Source: Pyrinomonadaceae bacterium | GTDB taxonomy: Bacteria; Acidobacteriota; Blastocatellia; Pyrinomonadales; Pyrinomonadaceae | Direction of reading: 5' to 3' | DNA: 6,957 nucleotides | Assembly (NCBI GenBank): GCA_013812565.1 | Contig: JACCTF010000867.1 | Span: forward strand, 1 to 6,957 | In this document: piece by piece, positions 1 through 5,622 of the stretch | How the letters are laid out: each line of letters opens with the position of its first letter | Numbering within the stretch: position 1 is the stretch's first letter | The notes under the pieces: generated by a model | The model's input: the letters and a program-made list of their open reading frames with translations, nothing else | Databases searched by the model: none | What the model was told of the DNA's origin: nothing | Translations under genes and position numbers: made by a program

Positions 1-370
1 GCTGTACCTCGCGCGCCGCTTTCTCTCGCTTCTCGCGCGCTTGCGCGGCTTCGTCGGTCAACGGTTTCATTACGGCAGGCGCATGGGTTAGAGGTGTTTC
101 AGGCGCGGGTGACAACAATGCTTCGATAAGCGCCGAACGAATCTTTCGGTCGCTTGTATGAAACTGCACGGGTGCGCAGTCGGTGCACTGCGGCATGAGG
201 CGCAAGTGTTGCCCGGGAGGTTTGCGCCGCGTGAATATCTCGCCCTCCGCGATGGGGCGGCCACAACTCGCGCAGAGAAGCGGGCGCAGCGCGCGATACA
301 CCGCGTCGCTTGAACCGTCGGCGACACGGATATGCCCGACCACTTCACTGATCGCCTTCTTGGTGGTCAA
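1..370 (-). CDS. Zinc-ribbon-like hypothetical protein, 3' end beyond window
   Basis: An open frame runs from a TTG at 370-368 to the left edge without a stop, at least 123 codons. The TTG is chosen because an in-frame TAA lies just upstream and GGAAG sits 6 nt before it. There is no ATG before codon 59. Seen in the protein: C33-A-S-C36 followed by C62-T-D-C65, the spacing of a four-cysteine zinc ribbon, with basic residues between the pairs (T47-R-R-K50). The C-terminal visible part (about 107-123) is rich in Glu, Lys, Arg and Ala and is probably helical. It begins 16 bp after the stop of the 76-aa gene upstream, so the two are probably one transcript diverging from the urease cluster. I do not recognise a named family. 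A nucleic-acid or metal-binding role would be inference from the cysteine pairs only. Confidence 0.65.
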   Translation of the reverse strand, partial: MTTKKAISEVVGHIRVADGSSDAVYRALRPLLCASCGRPIAEGEIFTRRKPPGQHLRLMPQCTDCAPVQFHTSDRKIRSALIEALLSPAPETPLTHAPAVMKPLTDEAAQAREKREKAAREVQ

Positions 371-386
371 CTCGCACTTCCGTTAG

Positions 387-617
387 TTAACTCTTGCCGC
401 GTGTCGCAAGAAACAGACACGCCTCGCACAAGAGCACTTCTTTACCATCGAGGTTATGCCTCGCGAGCGATGTGTGGGTCGCTTGCGTAATGGACGGCCC
501 ATGATAGCTTACTTGGCCGTCCGGCAGGGGGGACAGGAAACCGCCCGCCGCTTCGCTCGTGTCTTCTGCACGATTACACCACGCGCATCGTTGAGCTCTC
601 TGGTCAGTTTCACCCAT
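387..617 (-). CDS. Small two-CxxC (zinc-finger-like) hypothetical protein
   Basis: A 76-aa reading frame from ATG 617-615 to TAA 389-387. A GTG directly before it (620-618) is an alternative start one codon longer. GAGG at 630-627 gives a 9-nt spacing to the ATG, which favours the ATG. Seen: C11-A-W-C14 near the N-terminus and C64-E-A-C67 near the C-terminus, with a 49-residue spacer containing H39, H48 and H54. The pattern is that of a small zinc-binding domain, loosely like ClpX-type or ribbon zinc fingers, but no family is recognised. It reads away from ureF, with only 42 bp between the two start codons, and is followed by a second CxxC-pair gene, so the pair looks like a small operon. The + strand frame over the same DNA lacks any recognisable domain. 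Function unknown; the coding call rests on the paired cysteines, the RBS and the tandem arrangement. Confidence 0.6.
   Translation of the reverse strand: MGETDQRAQRCAWCNRAEDTSEAAGGFLSPLPDGQVSYHGPSITQATHTSLARHNLDGKEVLLCEACLFLATRGKS
492..522. repeat. 8-bp perfect inverted repeat inside the zinc-finger gene
   Basis: GGACGGCC at 492-499 and GGCCGTCC at 515-522 are perfect inverse complements separated by 15 nt. The centre lies about 150 bp upstream of the ureF start. It could be an operator-like site or a chance product of codons in the - strand gene (residues about 33-42). Confidence 0.4.
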
Positions 618-628
618 CACCCATCACC
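608..628 (-). repeat. Three tandem GGTGATG-type heptamers across the start of the 76-aa gene
   Basis: On the - strand the sequence reads GGTGATG, GGTGATG, GGTGAAA without interruption. The repeat carries both candidate start codons of the 76-aa gene and borders its ribosome-binding site. It also lies about 32 bp before the ureF start. The unit length of 7 means that gain or loss of one copy would shift frame or RBS spacing. Confidence 0.7.
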
Positions 629-659
629 TCGACGCCATGCTAAACTTCGCGATTCTTCT
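618..659. promoter_or_regulatory. Divergent gap between the zinc-finger gene and ureF
   Basis: Only 42 bp separate the two divergent start codons, so promoter elements for the urease cluster must lie here or inside the zinc-finger gene. A TG-C-TAAACT string at 638-646 resembles an extended -10 element reading toward ureF. It has no convincing -35 partner and would place transcription start within about 8 nt of the ureF ATG. No strong Shine-Dalgarno precedes that ATG, so a near-leaderless message is possible. This is inference from motif likeness only. Confidence 0.25.
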
Positions 660-1367
660 ATGCACACCGAGTTTATGAAGCAATTATGGTTAATGCAACT
701 AGCCGATAGCGCCCTGCCAATCGGCGCAATGACTCATTCCTTCGGCTTGGAAACCTTAGCCGCAGAAGATCTTTTAACCCCTGACCAGCTTGAGCTTTTC
801 CTACACGATTACCTGATTGAGGCGGGCGCGTTAGAGAGCGCTTTCTGCCGCGCCGCCCACCGCTTGATCTCCCCGCCCGATCAAACTTTTTCACGGGACG
901 GCTGGTTAAATCTTAACCATCGCTTGAACGCCTTCAAACAGACGCGGGAGAGTCGGATGGGGAGCGCCACTCTGGGGCGACGCTTTCTGCAACTCGTCGT
1001 TGATCTCTCCGAATCGCGTTCGCTCGAAGAAGCGCTTGAAGCCGCCTGCCGTGTGGAAGCCCCTGTTCACCACAGCACGGCGTTCGGTTTGGCGGGCGGC
1101 GCGCTCGCGCTCGATGAACAAGCAACGGTGCTGGCTTATCTGCATCAGTCGCTTGGTGGTCTCGTATCGGCTTGTCAACGTTTGATGCCGCTGGGCCAGA
1201 GCCAGGCCAGCCGGATGTTGTGGAACCTCAAAGCGACGATCATCGAGGTTGCCAACTTGAACTGTGATGCAAGCCTCAACTGCAACGAAATAATCTATTT
1301 TACACCGCTCGTTGATTTGGGAGCGATGCGCCATCCCACTCTTGCGACGCGTCTGTTCATCAGCTAG
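660..1367 (+). CDS. ureF: Urease accessory protein UreF
   Basis: A 235-aa protein, normal length for UreF. UreF is the bridging subunit of the UreD-UreF-UreG activation complex. It acts on the apo-urease in the cytoplasm, recruits UreG and gates nickel delivery into the active site. Family signatures seen: an N-terminal block with A15-D-S-A-L-P-I-G-A followed by H26-S-F-G-L-E-T (about 11-32); the R96-E-S-R-M-G-S-A block (96-103); H137-H and F142-G-L; A171-C-Q-R-L-M-P-L-G-Q (171-180); and the terminal M223[12 protein letters not shown]. The frame is open upstream to 456, but the conserved N-terminus begins at the ATG at 660. The ATG at 675 (M6) is an equally possible start, as neither has a strong RBS. 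It is the first gene of the urease cluster, which is uncommon, since ureF usually follows ureC or ureE. ureD follows after 52 bp. Confidence 0.93.
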   Translation: MHTEFMKQLWLMQLADSALPIGAMTHSFGLETLAAEDLLTPDQLELFLHDYLIEAGALESAFCRAAHRLISPPDQTFSRDGWLNLNHRLNAFKQTRESRMGSATLGRRFLQLVVDLSESRSLEEALEAACRVEAPVHHSTAFGLAGGALALDEQATVLAYLHQSLGGLVSACQRLMPLGQSQASRMLWNLKATIIEVANLNCDASLNCNEIIYFTPLVDLGAMRHPTLATRLFIS

Positions 1368-1385
1368 ATTGTCGCGCTGGAAAAT

Positions 1386-1417
1386 TTATAACCGTGAGCG
1401 TTGTGGGTTAGTTATAA
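1386..1417. repeat. 7-bp inverted repeat (TTATAAC/GTTATAA) before ureD
   Basis: TTATAAC at 1386-1392 is the inverse complement of GTTATAA at 1411-1417, with an 18-nt loop. Because GTTATAAC is itself palindromic, the second site is also a direct copy. The right arm ends 2 nt before the ureD ATG, so a stem in mRNA would cover the translation start region. It may be an operator, a translation control stem or chance in an AT-rich gap. Confidence 0.4.
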
Positions 1418-1419
1418 CG

Positions 1420-2331
1420 ATGCAGAGATTAGAAGCCGCGCCTGCGCCGACGCAGATTGAGCAACAGCCGCAAACTCTTTACAGCGTTTCGGGGCGGTTG
1501 CGGCTAATCTTTGAACGCGGCCATATCGCCGGTCGCACCGTGCTCGCCGTGTGCGAGCAGCAGCCACCGCTCAAGGTCGTGCGCGCTTTTCCTTCCGGAG
1601 ATGGCGGGACTTTGATTCATCTGCACAATCTTTCGGGCGGGGTGCTCGGCGGTGATCGGCTGGAGATGATCGCTGAAGTCGGCCCGGAAGCTCGCGCTCA
1701 ACTGACTTCGACGGGCGCGACCCGGCTTTATCGTAGCCGTGTGGAAACTCCTGCCGCGCTGCAAATCAATAAAATTTCGGTCGGCGAGAATGGATTGCTT
1801 GAGTACCTGCCGGATGAGCTTATTCCCTTCGCCGGGTCGCGCTACCGGCAGGAAACCAAAATCGAGTTGGCACAGAGCGCAGGATTGTTCTGGTGGGAGA
1901 CAGTCGCGCCGGGGCGGGAAGCGCGCGGCGAGCTTTTTGATTATGAGTCATTGCAGATCAAGCTGGATATAACGGCGGAGGGAAAACCGTTAGCGCTTGA
2001 ACGCATTAAGCTCGAACCCGGCAAGCGACCGCTCGCATCGCTCGTCCGGCTTGGTTCATACCGCTACTTCTCAAGCTTCTATATCTGCCGAGTAGGACAG
2101 AACGCTACCCGCTGGCTGGAGCTGGAAAAGCAATTAGCGGAACTCGCCCGGCAGCTAACGCGCCCTTCGGAAACATTGTGGGGAGTCAGCACGCTCGCGG
2201 CACACGGTCTCATCGTTCGCGCGCTAAGCGTCAAAGGACGCGACATCGCTTCAGGGCTGCGCGATTTCTGGCGGGCAGCGAAGCTCGAACTATACGGGCA
2301 AGCGATTGTTCCGCCACGTAAGGTAAATTGA
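1420..2331 (+). CDS. ureD: Urease accessory protein UreD (UreH)
   Basis: A 303-aa protein, slightly longer than the usual 270-300. UreD binds apo-urease directly and contains the channel through which nickel passes from UreG via UreF to the active site. Seen: the family core L69-type block with G73-G-V-L-G-G-D-R-L (73-81), then T96-S-T-G-A-T-R-L-Y-R-S (96-106), and L127-x-E-Y-L-P-D-E-L-I-P-F (about 127-138). After these come R141-Y-R-Q-E-T, the G169/G170-E-L-F-D-Y segment, and a C-terminal W284-R-A-A-K-L-E. The start is taken at ATG 1420. The frame is open to 1312, but the extra residues overlap the end of ureF in another frame and lack UreD character. No good Shine-Dalgarno is seen; GTGGG at 1403-1407 is weak. 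The first 20 residues (rich in Ala, Pro, Gln) are not conserved in the family, so a slightly later start is conceivable. A 104-bp gap with repeats separates it from ureA. Confidence 0.93.
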   Translation: MQRLEAAPAPTQIEQQPQTLYSVSGRLRLIFERGHIAGRTVLAVCEQQPPLKVVRAFPSGDGGTLIHLHNLSGGVLGGDRLEMIAEVGPEARAQLTSTGATRLYRSRVETPAALQINKISVGENGLLEYLPDELIPFAGSRYRQETKIELAQSAGLFWWETVAPGREARGELFDYESLQIKLDITAEGKPLALERIKLEPGKRPLASLVRLGSYRYFSSFYICRVGQNATRWLELEKQLAELARQLTRPSETLWGVSTLAAHGLIVRALSVKGRDIASGLRDFWRAAKLELYGQAIVPPRKVN

Positions 2332-2334
2332 AAA

Positions 2335-2416
2335 CAGGAGAGAGGAGACAGAAGTCAGGAGTCAGCATGAAAACGGTTTCCGCCTTGCTATTCTGACTTC
2401 TGTCTCCTGACTCCTT
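2335..2416. repeat. Inverted pair of degenerate heptamer arrays between ureD and ureA
   Basis: Left arm on the + strand: CAGGAGA (2335-2341), GAGGAGA (2342-2348), CAGAAGT (2349-2355), CAGGAGT (2356-2362). Right arm, read on the - strand from 2416: AAGGAGT, CAGGAGA, CAGAAGT, then CAGAATA. The arms pair as an 18-bp stem, 2343-2360 with 2391-2408, with one G-U pair in RNA and a 30-nt loop. The consensus is about CAGRAGW. This resembles short tandemly repeated repetitive (STRR-like) heptamers of some bacteria; that likeness is from general knowledge, not a search. Effects on mRNA stability or on differential expression of ureFD versus ureABCG are possible. Confidence 0.75.
2367..2396 (+). other. 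Possible 9-codon leader ORF upstream of ureA
   Basis: ATG at 2367 is preceded by AGGAG at 2357-2361, 5 nt away. It opens a frame of nine codons (M-K-T-V-S-A-L-L-F) ending at TGA 2394-2396. It fills the loop of the heptamer hairpin, and its stop lies at the start of the right arm. Translation would disturb that stem. It may equally be a chance frame, because the RBS-like AGGAG is part of the heptamer itself. Confidence 0.25.
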
Positions 2417-2426
2417 AATTAAGGAG
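2411..2426 (+). promoter_or_regulatory. Palindrome containing the ureA Shine-Dalgarno
   Basis: CTCCTTAATTAAGGAG is a perfect 16-bp palindrome. Its right end, AAGGAG at 2421-2426, is the strong ribosome-binding site for ureA, 9 nt before the GTG. In RNA, CUCCUU can pair with AAGGAG around an AAUU loop and mask the site. The CTCCTT half also belongs to the last heptamer of the upstream array, so alternative pairings with the GGAG-rich left arm are possible. Confidence 0.6.
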
Positions 2427-2435
2427 ATTCCACTC

Positions 2436-2738
2436 GTGCATTTGACTCCGCGTGAGCAGGAGAAGCTGTTGATCTTTGTCGCTGCCGAACTGGCCCGCAA
2501 GCGTCAGGCGCGCGGCTTGAAACTTAACTATCCGGAAGCAGTCGCAATTCTTTCGGCGGAGATTATGGAAGCGGCGCGCGACGGCAAAACCGTGGCGGAG
2601 ATTATGACGTTTGGCGCTCATCTCTTGAAGCGCGAAGATGTGATGGACGGCATCGCCGAGATGCTCCACGAAGTTCAGATGGAAGCGACGTTTCCCGACG
2701 GCACGAAGCTCGTCACACTTCACGATCCGATAAGGTAG
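2436..2738 (+). CDS. ureA: Urease subunit gamma
   Basis: Exactly 100 aa, the standard size for bacterial UreA. It is a small structural subunit of the (UreABC)3 trimer that hydrolyses urea in the cytoplasm. Seen: the family N-terminus M1[10 protein letters not shown], then A20[15 protein letters not shown] (20-35), the E42-I-M-E-A-A-R-D-G-K block (42-51), and E79[15 protein letters not shown] (79-94). The start is GTG with a textbook AAGGAG 9 nt upstream, and the protein begins precisely where the family does. The strong RBS contrasts with the weak ones of ureF and ureD, which fits higher need for structural subunits. The ribosome-binding site lies in a palindrome, so translation may be structure-dependent. 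ureB follows after 9 bp. Confidence 0.97.
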   Translation: MHLTPREQEKLLIFVAAELARKRQARGLKLNYPEAVAILSAEIMEAARDGKTVAEIMTFGAHLLKREDVMDGIAEMLHEVQMEATFPDGTKLVTLHDPIR

Positions 2739-2747
2739 AACCTACAG

Positions 2748-3107
2748 ATGCATCCAGGTGAGTATTTCCTAAACGACGCAGCCGGGGAGATTCAAGCGAA
2801 CGTGGATCGCCGGACAACGAGCGTGGTGATTCAAAACATTGGTGATCGTCCGATTCAGGTTGGCAGCCATTTCCATTTCTTTGAAGTGAATCGTGCGCTC
2901 CGCTTTGATCGCGCCGCTGCTTACGGCATGCACCTTAACATTCCGGCCGGAACAGCCGTGCGCTTTGAGCCGGGCGAAGAAAAGGAAGTCACGCTCGTCG
3001 AATTTGCCGGAACGCGCACAATGCTTGGTCACAACGGATTGGTCGGCGGCGCGCTGGATGATCCCGCGATCAAAAGCGCTGCACTACAAAAGCAAGAGGG
3101 AAACTGA
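2748..3107 (+). CDS. ureB: Urease subunit beta
   Basis: A 119-aa protein, at the normal or slightly long end for UreB. It is a structural subunit that packs against UreC and stabilises the trimer. Seen: the hallmark N-terminus M1-H-P-G-E (usually M-I-P-G-E), then V38[13 protein letters not shown] (38-51), F53-D-R, A58[19 protein letters not shown] (58-77), and G94-x-N-G-L-V-G-G near the end. ATG 2748 matches the family start; the preceding RBS (AAGG at 2732-2735) is weak, and translational coupling to ureA across 9 bp is likely. The C-terminal tail (about 105-119) is variable in the family. ureC starts 1 bp after the stop. Confidence 0.97.
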   Translation: MHPGEYFLNDAAGEIQANVDRRTTSVVIQNIGDRPIQVGSHFHFFEVNRALRFDRAAAYGMHLNIPAGTAVRFEPGEEKEVTLVEFAGTRTMLGHNGLVGGALDDPAIKSAALQKQEGN

Positions 3108-3108
3108 G

Positions 3109-4833
3109 TTGAGTCTCCGCATACCGCGTCGCACATACGCTGATCTCTATGGGCCAACCACGGGCGACCGCGTGCGTCTGGCCGACAGTGAATTGATCAT
3201 CGAAGTCGAAAAAGATTTTACTGCTTACGGCGATGAGATAACTTTCGGCGGCGGCAAAGTGATTCGTGACGGCATGGGTCAGAGCGGCGGCGCGACGCGC
3301 GAAAGCTTACCCGGCGCGCTTGATCTTGTCATCACCAACGCCTTGATTATTGACCACTGGGGCATTGTCAAAGGCGACATCGGAATCAGAGATGGCCGCA
3401 TCGTTAAGGTCGGCAAGGCGGGCAATCCAGACACGATGGCGGGTATCGATCCTGTGTTGGTTGTCGGCGCGGCGACTGAAGTGATTGCCGGTGAAAATAT
3501 GATCATCACCGCGGGCGCGATTGATAGTCATATTCATTTCATCTCGCCGCAGCAAATATACGAAGCGCTTTCAAACGGAACCTCAACGATGATCGGGGGC
3601 GGCACCGGCCCGGCGACCGGAACAAACGCGACCACATGCACACCCGGCGCATGGAATCTCGGGCGCATGCTCGAAGCGGCGGAAGCGTGGCCGATGAACT
3701 TCGGTTTCTTAGGTAAAGGAAATGCCGCGACGGGCGAGCCGCTCGTTGAACAAATCATCGCCGGAGCGTGCGGCCTCAAGCTGCACGAAGATTGGGGAAC
3801 GACGCCTGCGGCGATTGATGCTTGTTTGAAAGTCGCTGACCAGTACGACATACAAGTTGCCATCCACACCGATACAATCAATGAAGCGGGCTTTGTCGAG
3901 GACACGATTGCCGCGATTGGCGGGAGGACGATTCACACGTATCACACCGAAGGAGCGGGGGGCGGGCACGCACCTGACATTATTCGGATCGCATCTTTCC
4001 CGAACATCCTGCCTTCCTCAACGAACCCGACGAGGCCTTTCACCATTAACACCATCGCCGAACATCTCGACATGCTGATGGTCTGCCATCATCTCAATTC
4101 GCAGGTGCCCGAAGATGTCGCGTTTGCCGAGAGCCGTATCCGTCCAGAAACCATTGCGGCTGAAGATGTGCTGCACGATCTCGGAGTGTTCAGTATGATC
4201 TCAAGCGATTCGCAGGCAATGGGCCGCATCGGAGAAGTGGTCGTGCGCACGTGGCAGACGGCGCATAAAATGAAAGTGCAGCGCGGCCCGCTCCCCCAAG
4301 ATTCAGTTCGAAATGATAACTTCCGTGTGAAACGCTACATCGCGAAGTACACCATCAATCCAGCGCTTACGCATGGCATCGCTTCACATGTTGGTTCGAT
4401 TGAACCGGGCAAGCTGGCCGATCTGGTTTTGTGGAAACCGATGTTCTTCGGCGTCAAACCCGAGATGGTTATTAAAGGAGGCTTCATCGCGTGGAGCGTG
4501 ATGGGCGATGCCAACGCTTCGATCCCGACGCCGCAACCCGTGCTTTATCGTCCGATGTTCGGCGCATTCGGCAAAGCGACCGCCGCGACGAGTTTGACCT
4601 TCGTTTCAAAGGCGGCGCTCGAAGCAGACGCAGTGAAAAAGCTTGGCTTGCAAAAAGCAATCGTGCCGGTTGAGAACTGCCGCAACATCGGTAAAGCGAA
4701 CATGATTCATAATTCGGCGACGCCGAATATCGAAGTCGATCCCGAAACCTACGAGGTTCTTGCTGACGGCGAACTTCTCACTTGTGAACCAGCCGAAATC
4801 CTACCGATGGCGCAACGCTATTTCCTCTTCTAA
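3109..4833 (+). CDS. ureC: Urease subunit alpha (catalytic)
   Basis: A 574-aa protein, close to the usual 567-572. It is the nickel-containing amidohydrolase that splits urea into ammonia and carbamate. By alignment to the known enzyme, the Ni ligands are all present: H141 and H143 (S-H-I-H-F), K224 in G-L-K-L-H-E-D-W-G (the lysine carbamylated in the mature enzyme), H253, H279 and D367 in S-S-D-S-Q-A-M-G-R. The mobile flap carries C326-H327-H328 and the catalytic arginine R343 is intact. The C-terminus ends M-A-Q-R-Y-F-L-F, as is typical. The start is the TTG at 3109, giving [20 protein letters not shown], which matches the family start. GAGGG at 3096-3100 lies 8 nt upstream. The frame is open to 2893, but that stretch is ureB read in another frame. 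The ureB stop is 1 bp before the start, so coupled translation is likely. Confidence 0.98.
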   Translation: MSLRIPRRTYADLYGPTTGDRVRLADSELIIEVEKDFTAYGDEITFGGGKVIRDGMGQSGGATRESLPGALDLVITNALIIDHWGIVKGDIGIRDGRIVKVGKAGNPDTMAGIDPVLVVGAATEVIAGENMIITAGAIDSHIHFISPQQIYEALSNGTSTMIGGGTGPATGTNATTCTPGAWNLGRMLEAAEAWPMNFGFLGKGNAATGEPLVEQIIAGACGLKLHEDWGTTPAAIDACLKVADQYDIQVAIHTDTINEAGFVEDTIAAIGGRTIHTYHTEGAGGGHAPDIIRIASFPNILPSSTNPTRPFTINTIAEHLDMLMVCHHLNSQVPEDVAFAESRIRPETIAAEDVLHDLGVFSMISSDSQAMGRIGEVVVRTWQTAHKMKVQRGPLPQDSVRNDNFRVKRYIAKYTINPALTHGIASHVGSIEPGKLADLVLWKPMFFGVKPEMVIKGGFIAWSVMGDANASIPTPQPVLYRPMFGAFGKATAATSLTFVSKAALEADAVKKLGLQKAIVPVENCRNIGKANMIHNSATPNIEVDPETYEVLADGELLTCEPAEILPMAQRYFLF

Positions 4834-4838
4834 ACATT

Positions 4839-5534
4839 ATGCAAAACGAAAATCAGATGAGAGCTTTCCGGGTCGGGGTGGCTGGCCCAGTCGGCAGCGG
4901 CAAGACCGCTCTGGTGGATCAATTGAGCAAACAGCTCTGGCCGAAGTGTAATCTAGCCGTCGTCACCAATGACATATATACGAAAGAAGATGCCGAGTTT
5001 TTAATTCGACAAGGCACGCTGCCCGGTGAGCGTGTGCGCGGCGTTGAGACCGGCGGGTGTCCGCACGCTGCGATCCGCGAAGACGCTTCGATGAACTTAG
5101 AGGCAATCGCTGAACTAGAGCGAAGTCTTCCAGGGTTAGAACTGATCTTTGTCGAAAGCGGCGGAGACAATTTGGCCGCGGCCTTCAGCCCTGAACTCGT
5201 CGATGTGTCAATCTATGTTATTGACGTCGCGGGCGGCGACAAGATTCCGCGCAAAGGCGGGCCGGGTATTATTCGTTCGGACCTGCTGGTCATTAACAAG
5301 ATCGATCTAGCTCCGCACGTCGGCGCGTCGCTGGAGGTGATGGAATGCGACGCCCGCCGGATGCGCGGTGACCGGCCGTTTGTCTTCACCAACCTGAAGA
5401 TCGGGGAAGGTTTGCCGGAGGTTACCAACTGGCTGCGAGCGCATCTCGATACTCCGCCCGCCGAGCGCCGCTCGATCATCGATGCCCACACGCCGTACAC
5501 CAAGCGCTCCCACACGCACCGTCATCCACACTGA
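4839..5534 (+). CDS. ureG: Urease accessory GTPase UreG with His-rich C-terminal tail
   Basis: A 231-aa protein; UreG is usually about 200-215. It is a SIMIBI-class GTPase that binds nickel at a dimer interface and hydrolyses GTP to drive metal delivery through UreF and UreD. Seen: P-loop G16-P-V-G-S-G-K-T (16-23); N44-D-I-Y-T-K-E-D (44-51); the nickel-binding C74-P-H76 in [14 protein letters not shown]106-S-G-G-D-N (106-111); D129 to P143 region with [12 protein letters not shown]; and the guanine-specificity N153-K-I-D. The last eight residues, S-H-T-H-R-H-P-H, place histidines at 225, 227, 229 and 231. His-rich stretches in UreG, when present, are usually at the N-terminus. ATG 4839 is 5 bp after ureC with no clear RBS; ATG 4857 (M7) is an alternative. 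ureE is absent nearby, so the tail may bind nickel in its place (inference). Confidence 0.96.
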   Translation: MQNENQMRAFRVGVAGPVGSGKTALVDQLSKQLWPKCNLAVVTNDIYTKEDAEFLIRQGTLPGERVRGVETGGCPHAAIREDASMNLEAIAELERSLPGLELIFVESGGDNLAAAFSPELVDVSIYVIDVAGGDKIPRKGGPGIIRSDLLVINKIDLAPHVGASLEVMECDARRMRGDRPFVFTNLKIGEGLPEVTNWLRAHLDTPPAERRSIIDAHTPYTKRSHTHRHPH

Positions 5535-5622
5535 TAGTTGCTGTATATACATCGGCACGTCCCAGAGGTTGCAGGAATCGGACGCCCGATGAATCGAGTG
5601 CTTCTCATGTGTGCTACTCAAA
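5535..5622. other. Convergent gap between ureG and the TPR gene, no clear terminator
   Basis: 88 bp between two convergent genes. It holds a 5-bp stem ATCGG/CCGAT (5577-5581 with 5586-5590, loop ACGC) and a 10-bp palindrome TGTATATACA (5542-5551). Neither is followed by a T-run on either strand, so no intrinsic terminator can be called. Rho-dependent or read-through termination is possible. Confidence 0.5.

Noticed and set aside
88..348. - strand frame of 86 codons
   Set aside because: It overlaps the zinc-ribbon frame in another phase; the overlapping frame has paired CxxC motifs and remains open to the window edge.
456..659. Upstream extension of ureF to an ATG at 456
   Set aside because: The 68 extra residues have no UreF character and lie over the zinc-finger gene on the other strand; the family N-terminus fits the start at 660.
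1312..1419. 36-residue extension of UreD
   Set aside because: It overlaps the end of ureF and has no family similarity; ATG at 1420 fits the usual length better.
2893..3108. 72-residue N-terminal extension of UreC
   Set aside because: It is ureB read in another frame; the conserved UreC start lies at 3109 with an RBS.
5577..5590. Hairpin as a terminator of ureG
   Set aside because: The stem is only 5 bp and no T-run follows on either strand.
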